The position numbers and the translations under genes are program-made. DNA of 64,000 nucleotides, from contig NC_015580.1 of the NCBI RefSeq assembly GCF_000253255.1, positions 403,001-467,000 on the forward strand, given 5' to 3'. The notes beneath the pieces are model-generated. The model was not told the origin of the DNA and made no database searches. It worked only from the letters and a program-made list of their open reading frames with translations. How positions within the stretch are numbered: the stretch's first letter is position 1; every line of letters starts with the position of its first letter. Of this stretch, positions 33,249 to 43,039 are shown piece by piece. Origin of the DNA: Novosphingobium sp. PP1Y. GTDB taxonomy: Bacteria; Pseudomonadota; Alphaproteobacteria; Sphingomonadales; Sphingomonadaceae.

Positions 33249-33956
33249 ATGAACAAACTCTATCCCAGTGCTGAAGCTGCCCTCGACGGGCTGCTCAGGG
33301 ACGGCCTGCTGATCGCCGCCGGCGGTTTCGGCCTTTGCGGCATTCCCGAGCGCCTGCTCGACGCGGTGCGCGACAGCGGGGTGAAGGACCTGACCTTCGC
33401 CTCGAACAATGCCGGCATCGACAATGAGGGCATCGGCAAGCTCCTGCGCACGCGGCAGGTGAAGAAGATGATCTCCTCCTACGTGGGCGAGAACAAGGAG
33501 TTCGAGCGCCAGTTCCTTTCGGGCGAGCTGGAGGTCGAATTCAGCCCTCAGGGTACCCTGGCCGAGCGCATGCGCGCGGGCGGCGCGGGCATCCCGGGCT
33601 TCTATACCAAGACCGGCGTCGGCACCCAGGTGGCCGAGGGCAAGCCGACCATGGACTTCGACGGACAGGAATACGTGCTCGAGCGCGGCATCTTCGCGGA
33701 CCTTTCGCTGGTCAAGGCGTGGAAGGCCGACGAGAGCGGAAATGTCGTGTTCCGCAAGACGGCCCGCAACTTCAACGTGCCCGCCGCAACCTGCGGCAAG
33801 GTCTGCATCGTCGAAGTGGAAGAGATCGTGCCGACCGGCTCGCTCGATCCGGATCACATCCACCTGCCCGGCGTTTACGTCCAGCGCCTCGTGCTTGGCG
33901 CGCCCTACGACAAGAAGATCGAATTCACGACGACCCGCGAAAGGGAGGCCGCCTGA
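33249..33956 (+). CDS. scoA: 3-oxoacid (succinyl-CoA:acetoacetate) CoA-transferase subunit A
   Basis: A 235-residue alpha subunit of a family I CoA-transferase. It carries the signature GGFGLCGIPE near residue 25 and the GTLAERMRAGGAGIPGF-type sequence (GAGIPGFYTKTGVGT). With subunit B it moves CoA from succinyl-CoA to acetoacetate, opening ketone-body or poly-hydroxybutyrate carbon to the TCA cycle. GAGAGGAGA precedes the ATG. Its TGA overlaps the scoB ATG (TGATG), so the subunits are translationally coupled. Confidence 0.95.
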   Translation: MNKLYPSAEAALDGLLRDGLLIAAGGFGLCGIPERLLDAVRDSGVKDLTFASNNAGIDNEGIGKLLRTRQVKKMISSYVGENKEFERQFLSGELEVEFSPQGTLAERMRAGGAGIPGFYTKTGVGTQVAEGKPTMDFDGQEYVLERGIFADLSLVKAWKADESGNVVFRKTARNFNVPAATCGKVCIVEVEEIVPTGSLDPDHIHLPGVYVQRLVLGAPYDKKIEFTTTREREAA

Positions 33957-34609
33957 TGTCCGAGGAAACCAAGAAGGGCTGGGATCGCAACCAGATGGCC
34001 GCCCGCGCGGCGCAGGAACTGGAAGACGGTTTCTACGTCAACCTGGGCATCGGCATTCCGACGCTGGTCGCCAACCACGTGCCCAAGGGCGTCACCGTCA
34101 CCCTGCAGTCGGAAAACGGCATGCTCGGCATCGGGCCGTTCCCCTATCCCGACGAGGTCGACCCCGACCTGATCAACGCCGGCAAGCAGACGGTCAGCGA
34201 ACTGCCGCAGACCGCCTTCTTCGACAGCGCCACCAGCTTTGCGATGATCCGCGGCGGGCATATCGACCTGGCCGTTCTGGGCGCAATGGAAGTGGCCGAG
34301 AACGGCGATATCGCCAACTGGATGATCCCGGGCAAGATGATCAAGGGCATGGGCGGCGCGATGGACCTTGTCGCCGGCGTGAAGAAGATCATCGTCGTCA
34401 TGGAGCATACCTCCAAGAACGGCGATCCCAAGTTCATTCCCGCCTGCACCCTGCCGCTGACCGGCAAGAACGTGGTGGACATGATCGTCACCGACCTGTG
34501 CGTGTTCCAGCGTCCGGACCACAACTCCCCGTTCAAGCTGGTGGAACTCGCGCCTGGTGTCACGGCTGAGGAAGTGGCGGCCAAGACCTCGGGCAAGTAC
34601 GAGGTCTGA
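33956..34609 (+). CDS. scoB: 3-oxoacid CoA-transferase subunit B
   Basis: A 217-residue beta subunit. The catalytic Glu that forms the covalent CoA thioester is Glu53 in LQSENGMLGIGPFP. The DLAVLGAMEVAENGDIANW and GKMIKGMGGAMDL blocks are typical. The start overlaps the scoA stop. The open frame extends back to 33719, but that part is a shadow of scoA. Confidence 0.96.
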   Translation: MSEETKKGWDRNQMAARAAQELEDGFYVNLGIGIPTLVANHVPKGVTVTLQSENGMLGIGPFPYPDEVDPDLINAGKQTVSELPQTAFFDSATSFAMIRGGHIDLAVLGAMEVAENGDIANWMIPGKMIKGMGGAMDLVAGVKKIIVVMEHTSKNGDPKFIPACTLPLTGKNVVDMIVTDLCVFQRPDHNSPFKLVELAPGVTAEEVAAKTSGKYEV

Positions 34610-34629
34610 CAAGAGTTTAAGCGCATTTG

Positions 34630-34661
34630 CCCCGGCATGACTTGCAGCGGTCATGCCGGGG
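34630..34661. repeat. Perfect 12-bp inverted repeat between scoB and gpx
   Basis: CCCCGGCATGAC pairs with GTCATGCCGGGG across an 8-nt loop. No T-run follows, so it may be a weak or Rho-assisted terminator, or a transcript-stabilising hairpin of scoAB. Confidence 0.5.
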
Positions 34662-34707
34662 CCGCATATCTCCCATCGCAAACCAAGCCACACGGGAGAA
34701 TTCGGAG

Positions 34708-35253
34708 ATGACCGATCTTGCTGCCATTCCGCTGACGCGCATCGACGGTGCCGGCGACAGCCTTGCCAACCACGGGGGCAAGGTCCTGCTCGTGGTCAAT
34801 GTCGCTTCCAAGTGCGGCCTCACCCCGCAGTACGAGGGGCTGGAAAAGCTCTACAACGCATACAAGGACAAGGGTTTCGAAGTCCTCGGCTTCCCGGCCA
34901 ACGATTTCGGTGCGCAGGAGCCGGGCAGCCATGAGGAGATCATGGAATTCTGCTCGCTCAACTACGGCGTCTCCTTTCCGCTCTTCGCCAAGGCCGACGT
35001 CACCGGCGAGGGCAAGCAGCCGCTCTATGCCGCGCTGATCGAGGCGCAGCCTGAAAAGGTCGGTCCCGCCGAGGAATTCCGCGAAAAGCTGAAGGGGTTC
35101 GGCATGACGCCGACGCAGGATCCGGAAGTGCTGTGGAACTTCGAAAAGTTCCTGATCGCCCGCGACGGGAGCGTCGCCGGCCGCTTTGCTCCGGGCATTG
35201 AGCCTGGCGCGCCCGAGCTTGTCGGCGCCATCGAAGCCGAACTCGCGAAGTAG
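34708..35253 (+). CDS. Glutathione peroxidase family thiol peroxidase
   Basis: A 181-residue GPx-fold enzyme that reduces hydroperoxides with a thiol donor (thioredoxin more often than glutathione in bacteria). The peroxidatic residue is Cys36 in NVASKCGLTPQY, not selenocysteine. The WNFEKFL motif supplies the tetrad Trp and Asn. The usual catalytic Gln motif (FPxNQFGxQE) reads FPANDFGAQE, so the tetrad Gln is Asp. GGAG precedes the chosen ATG. The protein has no signal peptide and is cytosolic. Confidence 0.92.
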   Translation: MTDLAAIPLTRIDGAGDSLANHGGKVLLVVNVASKCGLTPQYEGLEKLYNAYKDKGFEVLGFPANDFGAQEPGSHEEIMEFCSLNYGVSFPLFAKADVTGEGKQPLYAALIEAQPEKVGPAEEFREKLKGFGMTPTQDPEVLWNFEKFLIARDGSVAGRFAPGIEPGAPELVGAIEAELAK

Positions 35254-35263
35254 CTTGCCAAGT

Positions 35264-35297
35264 GCTCATGCCCCGGCCTAGCGGTCGGGGCATGAGC
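35264..35297 (+). promoter_or_regulatory. Inverted repeat enclosing the GST start codon
   Basis: GCTCATGCCCC (35264-35274) pairs perfectly with GGGGCATGAGC (35287-35297). The right arm contains the ATG (35292) of the GST gene and the GGGG just before it, so the folded RNA would hide the start site. It may also act as a hairpin end for the gpx transcript. Confidence 0.5.
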
Positions 35298-35975
35298 TAT
35301 GTCCTGATTACCGCCAACCGCAATTATTCCAGCTGGTCGCTGCGGCCCTGGGTACTGATGAAAGCCCTCGGCATCGCTTTCGAGGACCGCGTCGAGCCGT
35401 TCACCAAGCCGGTGAACTTCGAGGAATTCCGCAGCTTCTCCCCCACAGGACAGGTGCCGGCGCTGATCGATGGTGAGCGCACCGTCTGGGATTCGCTGGG
35501 GATCGCGCTCTATCTTGCCGACCGTCACCCCAGCGTGTTGCCGCAGGACGAGGCTGCGCGCGCCTTCGCACAGAGCATCGTTGCCGAAATGCACGGCGGC
35601 TTCGCGGCCCTGCGCAACGACTGCACGATGAACGTGGGCGTGCGCGTTCGCCTGCGCCCGATGTCGCAAGCGCTCAGCCGGGACGTCGCGCGCCTGCGCG
35701 AGATGTTCGAGGAAGGGCTGGCGCGTTTCGGCGGCCCGTGGCTCGCCGGACCCGATTTCACCGCCGCCGATGCTTTCTATGCGCCGGTAGCCTTTCGCAT
35801 CCGTACCTATGGTCTGGATGTGGGCGGCGGGCAGGAATGGGTCGATCGTGTGCTCGACCATCCGGCCATGCGGCAATGGGAAGCCGAAGCGCTGACCGAG
35901 ACCTGGCGCGAGGAAGCGCACGAAGCGGAACTCGCCGAATGCGGCGAGATCGTCGCGGACTACCGCAAGAGCTGA
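35292..35975 (+). CDS. Glutathione S-transferase family protein
   Basis: A 227-residue GST. The N-terminal thioredoxin fold contains NRNYSSWSLRPWVLMKALG, with the Ser-rich active-site region, and TGQVPALIDGERTVWDSLGIALYL with the cis-Pro that binds glutathione. The all-helical C-terminal domain follows. It resembles the MaiA/zeta-like or YfcF group. It lies 38 bp after the peroxidase gene and may be part of the same redox unit. The substrate is unknown. Confidence 0.9.
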   Translation: MSYVLITANRNYSSWSLRPWVLMKALGIAFEDRVEPFTKPVNFEEFRSFSPTGQVPALIDGERTVWDSLGIALYLADRHPSVLPQDEAARAFAQSIVAEMHGGFAALRNDCTMNVGVRVRLRPMSQALSRDVARLREMFEEGLARFGGPWLAGPDFTAADAFYAPVAFRIRTYGLDVGGGQEWVDRVLDHPAMRQWEAEALTETWREEAHEAELAECGEIVADYRKS

Positions 35976-35992
35976 ACCGTTCGGAGGGCCGC

Positions 35993-36856
35993 TCAGGCCT
36001 CTCCGGTTTCGACCGGACGGGAGGGATCGCTGATCCACTCGCTCCACGATCCGGGATAGAGCCGCGCGCCGGGCAAGCCTGCGATTTCCAAGGCGAGCGC
36101 ATTGTGGCAGGCGGTCACGCCCGATCCGCAGCTGAGCACGGCAGGTTTGCCCTCGAGCAGCGCCGAGAAGGTTGCGGCCAGTTCCTCGGCCGAGCGGAAG
36201 CGCCCGTCGCCGTCGAGGTTGTCGCGAAAGAAGCGGTTGCGTGCCCCCGGAATGTGCCCGGCGACCGGATCGAGCGGGTTGGCATCGCCCCGAAAGCGCG
36301 AAGGATCGCGGGCATCGAGCACTTGCGCCGCGCCGCCGTCGATGCCCGCAAGCACGTCCTGTGCGCTGACGATCCCGCCGACGAGCGGATCGCCCTGGGT
36401 GAAATCGCCTTCGATGCCCGCCCCGGGCACTTCGCTGGTGAGGCGATGTCCGGCGACAACCCAGGCCGGCTTGCCACCGTCGAGCACCGCGACCGCGCGG
36501 TGTCCCATCCAGCGCAGCAGCCACCAGGCCCGCGCCGCCCACGCTCCGCCGTTCGAATCGTAGGCGACGACCTGCTGGCCCTTGCGCAGGCCGAGGCTGC
36601 GCAGCCAGGCGGCAAAGGTATCTCGGTCCGGCAAGGGGTGGCGGCCGTTCGAGCCGTCGGGTGCGCTGGCTAGGTCGTTGTCCAGGTGGGCATATCGGGC
36701 ACCCGGCAGGTGCTCCTGCGCATAGACCGTGCGGCCTTTTTCCGGCGAGGCCAGGTCGAACTCGCAGTCGAGAAGAAGGACCGACGTGCCGCATTCCAGC
36801 AGGGCCTGCAGTTCCGCGACCGAAATCAGCGTTTCGAAGGGCGTCTTGTCGTTCAT
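35993..36856 (-). CDS. sseA: 3-mercaptopyruvate/thiosulfate sulfurtransferase (tandem rhodanese)
   Basis: A 287-residue protein with two rhodanese domains. The C-terminal catalytic loop CGSGVTAC is at residues 243-250, with Cys243 carrying the persulfide. The G-S-G-V-T form is typical of 3-mercaptopyruvate sulfurtransferases. The N-terminal domain lacks a catalytic Cys, as usual. ATG 36856 has GAGG 8 bp upstream, and a GTG start at 36868 is in frame. It ends facing the GST gene. Confidence 0.92.
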   Translation of the reverse strand: MNDKTPFETLISVAELQALLECGTSVLLLDCEFDLASPEKGRTVYAQEHLPGARYAHLDNDLASAPDGSNGRHPLPDRDTFAAWLRSLGLRKGQQVVAYDSNGGAWAARAWWLLRWMGHRAVAVLDGGKPAWVVAGHRLTSEVPGAGIEGDFTQGDPLVGGIVSAQDVLAGIDGGAAQVLDARDPSRFRGDANPLDPVAGHIPGARNRFFRDNLDGDGRFRSAEELAATFSALLEGKPAVLSCGSGVTACHNALALEIAGLPGARLYPGSWSEWISDPSRPVETGEA

Positions 36857-37023
36857 GGTGCCTCGCACGTCCGGTTCCTTGCCTGCACCGCAGTAGGGAC
36901 CGGCAGCCGCAAAGTCGACGCATGTCGGTAGATCGGGCCAATCAGCCCGGCAGGGCCCCGATCCGCTCGATGGCGCGGGTGCGGGTAAGGCGAGGGGTCA
37001 TGAACCCCCCGCCCCGGACCGGA

Positions 37024-38250
37024 TCAGGCCAGCGCGGCCTTGAGGTCGTCCACCAGGTCGGTGCGTTCCCAGGGGAACAGGTCGCCGCTGGGCTGACGGC
37101 CGAAGTGGCCGTAGGCCGCCGTGCAGGCGTAGATCGGCTTGTTGAGGCCAAGCCCGACGCGGATCCCGCGCGGGGTGAGGCCGCCCAGGCGCTCCTTGGC
37201 GACCTTGGTGATCGCGGCTTCCAGCGCTTCCTCGCTGACCGTGCCGGTATCATGCAGGTTCACGTAGAGCGAAAGCGGCTCGGAAATGCCGATCGCGTAG
37301 GACACCTGGATCGTGCAGCGCTTGGCAAGGCCGGCCGCGACGACGTTCTTGGCAAGGTAGCGGGTGACGTAGGCTGCAGAACGGTCGACCTTGGTCGGGT
37401 CCTTGCCCGAGAATGCACCGCCGCCGTGCGGGGCTGCGCCGCCGTAAGTGTCGACGATGATCTTGCGGCCGGTGAGGCCGGCATCGCCGTCGGGGCCGCC
37501 GATCTCGAACTTGCCGGTCGGGTTGATGTGGAACACCGTCTCGCCGGTCACGAAGCCTTCGGGCAGGATCTCGGTGACGACGCGCTTCACGTAGTCCTTG
37601 AGCTGCGCTTCCTTCTCGCCCTCGTGGTAGCCCGGCTTGTGCTGGGTCGAGACGACCACGGCAGTTGCGGCGACCGGCACGCCGTTATGGAAGCGCAGGG
37701 TGACCTGGCTCTTGGCGTCGGGTTCGAGGAAAGCCGCTTCGCCCGACTTGCGGTCGGTCGCGAGGCGCTGGAGGATCTTGTGGCTGTAGTCGAGCGTCGC
37801 CGGCATCAGGTCCGGCGTCTCGTCACAGGCGAAACCGAACATGATGCCCTGGTCGCCCGCGCCTTCGTCCTTGTTGCCGGCCGAATCGACGCCCTGCGCG
37901 ATGTCGGCGCTCTGCGGGTGCAGGTGGTTTTCGAAGGTCAGGTCCTTCCAGTGGAAGCCGTCCTGAGCGTAGCCGATGCGGTGCACGGTTTCGCGAACGA
38001 CGCGCTGGATTTCCTCCTGCGCGCCTTCTTCCCAGTGACCGTTCCGGTCGATCATGCCCTTGCCGCGCACTTCCCCCGCCAGCACGACGCGCTGGGTGGT
38101 AGTGAGCGTCTCGCACGCGACGCGCGCTTCGGGGTCGCGCGAGAGGAAGAGATCGACGATGGCATCGGAAATCTGGTCCGAAACCTTGTCGGGATGGCCT
38201 TCCGAGACGCTCTCGGAGGTGAAGACGTAGTCACTGCGCATGTTGGGCAC
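37024..38250 (-). CDS. metK: S-adenosylmethionine synthetase
   Basis: A 408-residue MetK that makes SAM from methionine and ATP. The N-terminal SEGHPDKVSDQISDAIVD motif, the GAGDQGIMFGFA hexapeptide region and the P-loop-like GGGAFSGKDPTKVDRSAAY are intact. ATG at 38241 (MRSDYVF) is an equally good start. It lies only 34 bp downstream of lnt on the same strand, yet a palindrome fills that gap, so it may have its own regulated promoter inside or near lnt. Confidence 0.97.
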   Translation of the reverse strand: MPNMRSDYVFTSESVSEGHPDKVSDQISDAIVDLFLSRDPEARVACETLTTTQRVVLAGEVRGKGMIDRNGHWEEGAQEEIQRVVRETVHRIGYAQDGFHWKDLTFENHLHPQSADIAQGVDSAGNKDEGAGDQGIMFGFACDETPDLMPATLDYSHKILQRLATDRKSGEAAFLEPDAKSQVTLRFHNGVPVAATAVVVSTQHKPGYHEGEKEAQLKDYVKRVVTEILPEGFVTGETVFHINPTGKFEIGGPDGDAGLTGRKIIVDTYGGAAPHGGGAFSGKDPTKVDRSAAYVTRYLAKNVVAAGLAKRCTIQVSYAIGISEPLSLYVNLHDTGTVSEEALEAAITKVAKERLGGLTPRGIRVGLGLNKPIYACTAAYGHFGRQPSGDLFPWERTDLVDDLKAALA

Positions 38251-38253
38251 CGG

Positions 38254-38275
38254 GATATAAAGATTGCTTTATGTC
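38254..38275 (-). promoter_or_regulatory. Palindrome upstream of metK (candidate methionine-cycle operator)
   Basis: ATAAAG (38257-38262) and CTTTAT (38267-38272) flank a 4-bp centre. Symmetry extends outward with one mismatch to 38254 and 38275. It is AT-rich in a GC-rich context and lies directly upstream of metK. The shape recalls the ArsR-family SahR sites I associate with metK in Alphaproteobacteria. That match is from memory and unverified. Confidence 0.5.
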
Positions 38276-38284
38276 TGTTGCCGT

Positions 38285-39985
38285 TTACCTCCCGCGGCGG
38301 CCGAGTGCAACCACGGAAAGCGCCAGAAGGGCAAGGAATGCGCTGAAGGCAAGCGGGAGGGCATTGCCGTAGCGGGCGAAAAGCGTGGGTTCATGCGGCG
38401 GCGGGATGCGGCCGTCGAGGCGTCCGGCGCGGCGCCAGGGGACGAACTTGCGCACGATCCCGTCGGCGTCGACGACGGCGCTGATGCCGGTGGTGGTCGA
38501 ACGCAGGACCGGCAGCCCTTCCTCGATCGCCCGCAGACGGGCCTGTGCCAGGTGCTGCGGCGGGCCCCAGGTGCCGAACCATCCGTCGTTCGAGGGATTG
38601 AAGATGTAGTCCGGGCGATTGCGGGGATCGACGACCTGGCCGCTGAAGATGATTTCGTAGCAGATCTGGATGCCGGCCTCGCCATAGCTGCCGAGATCGT
38701 AAGTGCGTGGCCCCGGGCCGGGCCAGAAGTCCAGCGATCCGGCCACCAGACGGCGGGCGCCCAGCGGTTCCAGCAGCCAGCGCATGGCGAGATATTCGCC
38801 GTAGGGCACGAGGTGCGCCTTGGAATAGCTGGCAAGGATGTGCCCTTCGCCATCGAAGGCGGTGACGGTGTTGCGCGCGCCCACGCTCTCGCCGTCCCTC
38901 ATCACCAGGTCGACTGCGCCGGTCAGCAGCACGCTGTAAGGGCCGATCATGCGGCCGATGCGCTGGCGGGCCAGCAGCGGATCCCCGGCATAAGTGTACA
39001 TGCGGTAGAGGTAATCCGGATACCCGTCGCGCAAGTAGTCGCCCAGCCCCGATTCCGGCCAGAACACCACGCGCTTCTCGCCCGGTCGGCGCTGCAGCGA
39101 CAGCATGGCGAGCTTGATGAAATTCGCTTCGTACTCGCGCGGATCGTCGATGACCTCCTGCCGCAGGTCGGGCTGGACGAGGGTGTAGTGGATCTCGCCT
39201 TCCTCGCGCTTGGCCCAGCGGTCGGGCCCGGTCATCACCATTATGAGCGGTGCGGCGAGCGCGAGGAGCGCAAGCGCGCAGGCCCAGCGGCCATGGCCGC
39301 TGCGAGCAGAGCCAAGACGGGCAAGGTAGCCGGGCAGGCAGGCCAGCAGGACCAGTACGCCGGACAGGCCATAGGTCCCGATCCAGGGGGCCAGCAATGC
39401 CAGCCCGCGCGTGTCGAACTGGCCGAGCAGCGCGACCCCCAGCGGATTCCACGAGAACCCGGTGAAGACCCAGGCGCGCAGCCACTCGGTCACGATCCAG
39501 GCGGCCGGGAGCGCGAAAAGGACGATCAGGAAGGCTGCGGGGCCTGCCGCTGAGGTGGCCTTTTCCTTGCCATTTCCCTTGACCTTGCGCCCAGCCTTGA
39601 GCGCCAGCCATGCGCACAGCGCGGCAAGGGCGGGATAGATCGCGAGATAGAGCGAGAGCAGGAACACGGCGATGCTGCCCAGCCATGCGGGCATTTCCGC
39701 CTGGTAGGTGAAGGCGGTCGCAATCCAGTTGTTGCCGAGAGTGAAGTGGCCGAGGCCGAAGCACCAGCCAAGCAGGAAGGCGCTGCGTCCGCTGCCGGCC
39801 CGCACGACGAGCTCGGCGAGAATGGCGATCCCTGCAAGGGTCAGCGGCCAGAGCGAGAGGGGCTGGAAACCGCAGGCGGCCACTGCGCCCGCGAGGATTG
39901 CAAGCAGGCCCGCGGCAAGGCGCGGGAAGCGGTCGAGGATCGACAGGGGATTGCGGGAGGCCGGAGCGTGCCGAGGGAAATTCAT
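38285..39985 (-). CDS. lnt: Apolipoprotein N-acyltransferase
   Basis: A 566-residue inner membrane enzyme that adds the third acyl chain to lipoproteins. Six or seven N-terminal helices precede the periplasmic nitrilase-like domain, whose catalytic triad is visible as Glu311 (WPESG), Lys389 (YSKAHLVPYGEY) and Cys442 (IQICYEI). A last helix closes the C terminus. It serves the lipoproteins of this genome, such as the two with clear lipoboxes at 17.8 and 23.5 kb. It is followed closely by metK. Confidence 0.96.
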   Translation of the reverse strand: MNFPRHAPASRNPLSILDRFPRLAAGLLAILAGAVAACGFQPLSLWPLTLAGIAILAELVVRAGSGRSAFLLGWCFGLGHFTLGNNWIATAFTYQAEMPAWLGSIAVFLLSLYLAIYPALAALCAWLALKAGRKVKGNGKEKATSAAGPAAFLIVLFALPAAWIVTEWLRAWVFTGFSWNPLGVALLGQFDTRGLALLAPWIGTYGLSGVLVLLACLPGYLARLGSARSGHGRWACALALLALAAPLIMVMTGPDRWAKREEGEIHYTLVQPDLRQEVIDDPREYEANFIKLAMLSLQRRPGEKRVVFWPESGLGDYLRDGYPDYLYRMYTYAGDPLLARQRIGRMIGPYSVLLTGAVDLVMRDGESVGARNTVTAFDGEGHILASYSKAHLVPYGEYLAMRWLLEPLGARRLVAGSLDFWPGPGPRTYDLGSYGEAGIQICYEIIFSGQVVDPRNRPDYIFNPSNDGWFGTWGPPQHLAQARLRAIEEGLPVLRSTTTGISAVVDADGIVRKFVPWRRAGRLDGRIPPPHEPTLFARYGNALPLAFSAFLALLALSVVALGRRGR

Positions 39986-40055
39986 CGGCGCCGGTATGTA
40001 AGCCAGCCCGGCCGCGACGCAAGCGAAGTTGCGCGCGGCCGGATTGGTTGTCGTA

Positions 40056-40856
40056 TCAGTCTACGGTTTCCAGCGCGCTGCCGCTGCTGCCGTCTTCGTT
40101 CGAAGCGCTGGCCTTGCGGGTCCGGCGGCGCTTGGGCTTTTCCTCGCCCTCCGCGCTCGGTTCGGGCTTGGCCTTGGCGCGGGTACGGCGCTTGGGCTTT
40201 TCTTCCGCCTTGGCCGCGATCGGCGGCGGCAGGGTTGCCGGATCGAAACCGTCGGAGGCATTCTGCGCGTCCTCGGCATGGCCCTGCCTGGCTTCGGCGC
40301 CTTCGCTGGCTTCGGCTTCCTCGTTGCCGTCGCCCGCGTCATCGCCGCGGCGCGGCTTGCGCTGCTTCAGGCCGCCACGGGGGCCGCGATTCTCGCGCAC
40401 GAAGGGGTTTTGCGGCGGTTCGTAGATCGAGCCGTCATTGCCTTCGGCCTCTTCCTTTGCTTCGACCTGCTCGGCAGGAGCCTCGTTGCCGCGCTGGTAG
40501 CGCTGGCCGCGATCCTGCTGGTGATAGCGCGGGGTTTCGCCCTCGTTCTCGTCCTCGGAACCGGCGTCGTCGCCGTAATCCTGCGAACGATCGTCGCGGC
40601 GCGGCTGGCGCGATTCTTCCTGTCGCTGCTTCTGGTCGGCAATGACACGGAAGTAGTGGTCAGCAAACTGGAGGTAGTATTCCTCCTGGACACGGTCCCC
40701 ATTGAGGTGCGCGTCATGGGCCAGCTTCCGATACTTCTCCAGCAGCTGCGGTGCATTGCCCCGCGCCCTGCTATCGATCCGGTTCATCTGCTGTCCGCCC
40801 TGCTGACGGTTATTGCCGCGGCCACGCCTGCGGTTATTACCACGATTGTTATTCAA
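40056..40856 (-). CDS. DUF4167 domain protein
   Basis: A 266-residue protein whose N-terminal 75 residues form the DUF4167 domain, common and restricted to Alphaproteobacteria: a basic NNNRGNNRRRGRGNN start and the core RARGNAPQLLEKYRKLAHDA, then AHLNGDRVQEEYYLQFADHYFRV (shown in parts). The rest is disordered, Arg/Glu/Gln-rich, with KPKRR repeats near the end. The composition suggests nucleic acid or ribosome binding. The function is unknown. It lies between lnt and prmC on the same strand. The roughly 240 bp upstream hold its promoter and nothing else I recognise. Confidence 0.88.
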   Translation of the reverse strand: MNNNRGNNRRRGRGNNRQQGGQQMNRIDSRARGNAPQLLEKYRKLAHDAHLNGDRVQEEYYLQFADHYFRVIADQKQRQEESRQPRRDDRSQDYGDDAGSEDENEGETPRYHQQDRGQRYQRGNEAPAEQVEAKEEAEGNDGSIYEPPQNPFVRENRGPRGGLKQRKPRRGDDAGDGNEEAEASEGAEARQGHAEDAQNASDGFDPATLPPPIAAKAEEKPKRRTRAKAKPEPSAEGEEKPKRRRTRKASASNEDGSSGSALETVD

Positions 40857-41097
40857 GGATTACGTTCCTCAAAACCCCTGGCTGCCGTCCAGAATGCCTG
40901 GCGGTTCAGCCGCACGTCGCAAGTTCACGGTTCGCTGTGATTGCCGTGATTTCCAAATCTGCTCAGTCGAGGCGCCGTAAGCTGCACCGATTGCAAATTG
41001 TGGAGGTGAACCGTGCATGGGAAGTTTCATCCATGCCTTGGCTCGTCATTAGGCTTAGGCACTCCAGCGCCGGATTCCAAGCGAAATCTTGAGTTAT

Positions 41098-41923
41098 TCA
41101 CCAAAATCCCAGGACTCGTGGCCGATCTGCCAGGTCGCGATGGAGCCGCACCGAAAGCCCGGCGGCGCGGCCGATTGCGCTGACGGCATCGGCCTGGGCA
41201 TGGCCGATCTCGACCAGCGCCATCCCGGAGGGGGCAAGCAGGTCGCGCAGCTGGGGAATGAGGACGCGGTAGTCGTCGAGCCCTTCAGACCCGGAAAACA
41301 GCGCGCCGGCCGGTTCGAATGCGCGGACGGATCGGTCGAGCGGGGCATCGTCCTCGACATAGGGCGGATTGGCCAGGATCAGGTCGAAAGGCCCGCCCAG
41401 TGCCTCGGCCCAGCCCGGGACATGCCAGTCGGCCAGGGCCAGTGCGGCGCGTCCGGCAAGGCCCAGTGCCTCGGCATTGGCCCGGGCCACGGCAAGGGCC
41501 GAAGAGGAACAGTCGATGCCGACGCCGCGCGCGCCGGGAAGCTGCGAGAGCACGGCCAGCAGCAGTGCGCCCGATCCGGTGCCGCAATCGAGGATCCTGC
41601 GTGCCTGCGGCCGCTCGGCGATCGCGGTCTCGACGAGGACCTCGCTATCGCCGCGCGGGATCAGGACGTCGCTGGATACCGCGAAGGGCAGGCCGAAGAA
41701 TTCCTGCTGCCCGGTGATGTAGGCGACCGGTTCCTGCGCCATGCGACGCGCAACCATCGCTTCGTAGCTTTCAGGCACCGGCGCACCCATGTGGCGCAGC
41801 AGCAGTTCGGACCGGGTGGCGCCAAGGGCGTGGGCCATCAGCACTTCGGCGTCGAGCCGGGCCGTGTCACTGCTCGCGCCCAGTTCCAGGGCAGCCTCGC
41901 GGATCGCCGCGGCGACGGTGTCT

Positions 41924-41931
<8 letters not shown>
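41098..41931 (-). CDS. prmC: Release factor glutamine methyltransferase
   Basis: A 277-residue PrmC (HemK) that methylates the GGQ glutamine of release factors. The SAM-binding motif ILDCGTGSGALLLA and the catalytic NPPYVE motif are present, together with PVAYITGQQEFFGLPF in the N-terminal half. The ATG at 41931 overlaps the end of prfA by 8 bases, so it is translationally coupled to its substrate's gene. The ORF opens at a TTG at 41943. Confidence 0.96.
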
Positions 41932-42994
<1,063 letters not shown>

Positions 42995-43039
42995 CGTGCC
43001 TTACCTCCCATGCCGCGCGCCGGTCGGTCATCCCCGTGC

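Noticed and set aside
35025..36941. A 638-codon minus-strand frame across gpx, GST and sseA
   Set aside because: Overlaps three well-supported genes and has Arg-rich shadow composition.
36857..37023. A hairpin GGGGTTCATGACCCC downstream of metK as terminator
   Set aside because: The stem is plausible but no T-run follows in the metK direction, so I did not list it as a terminator.
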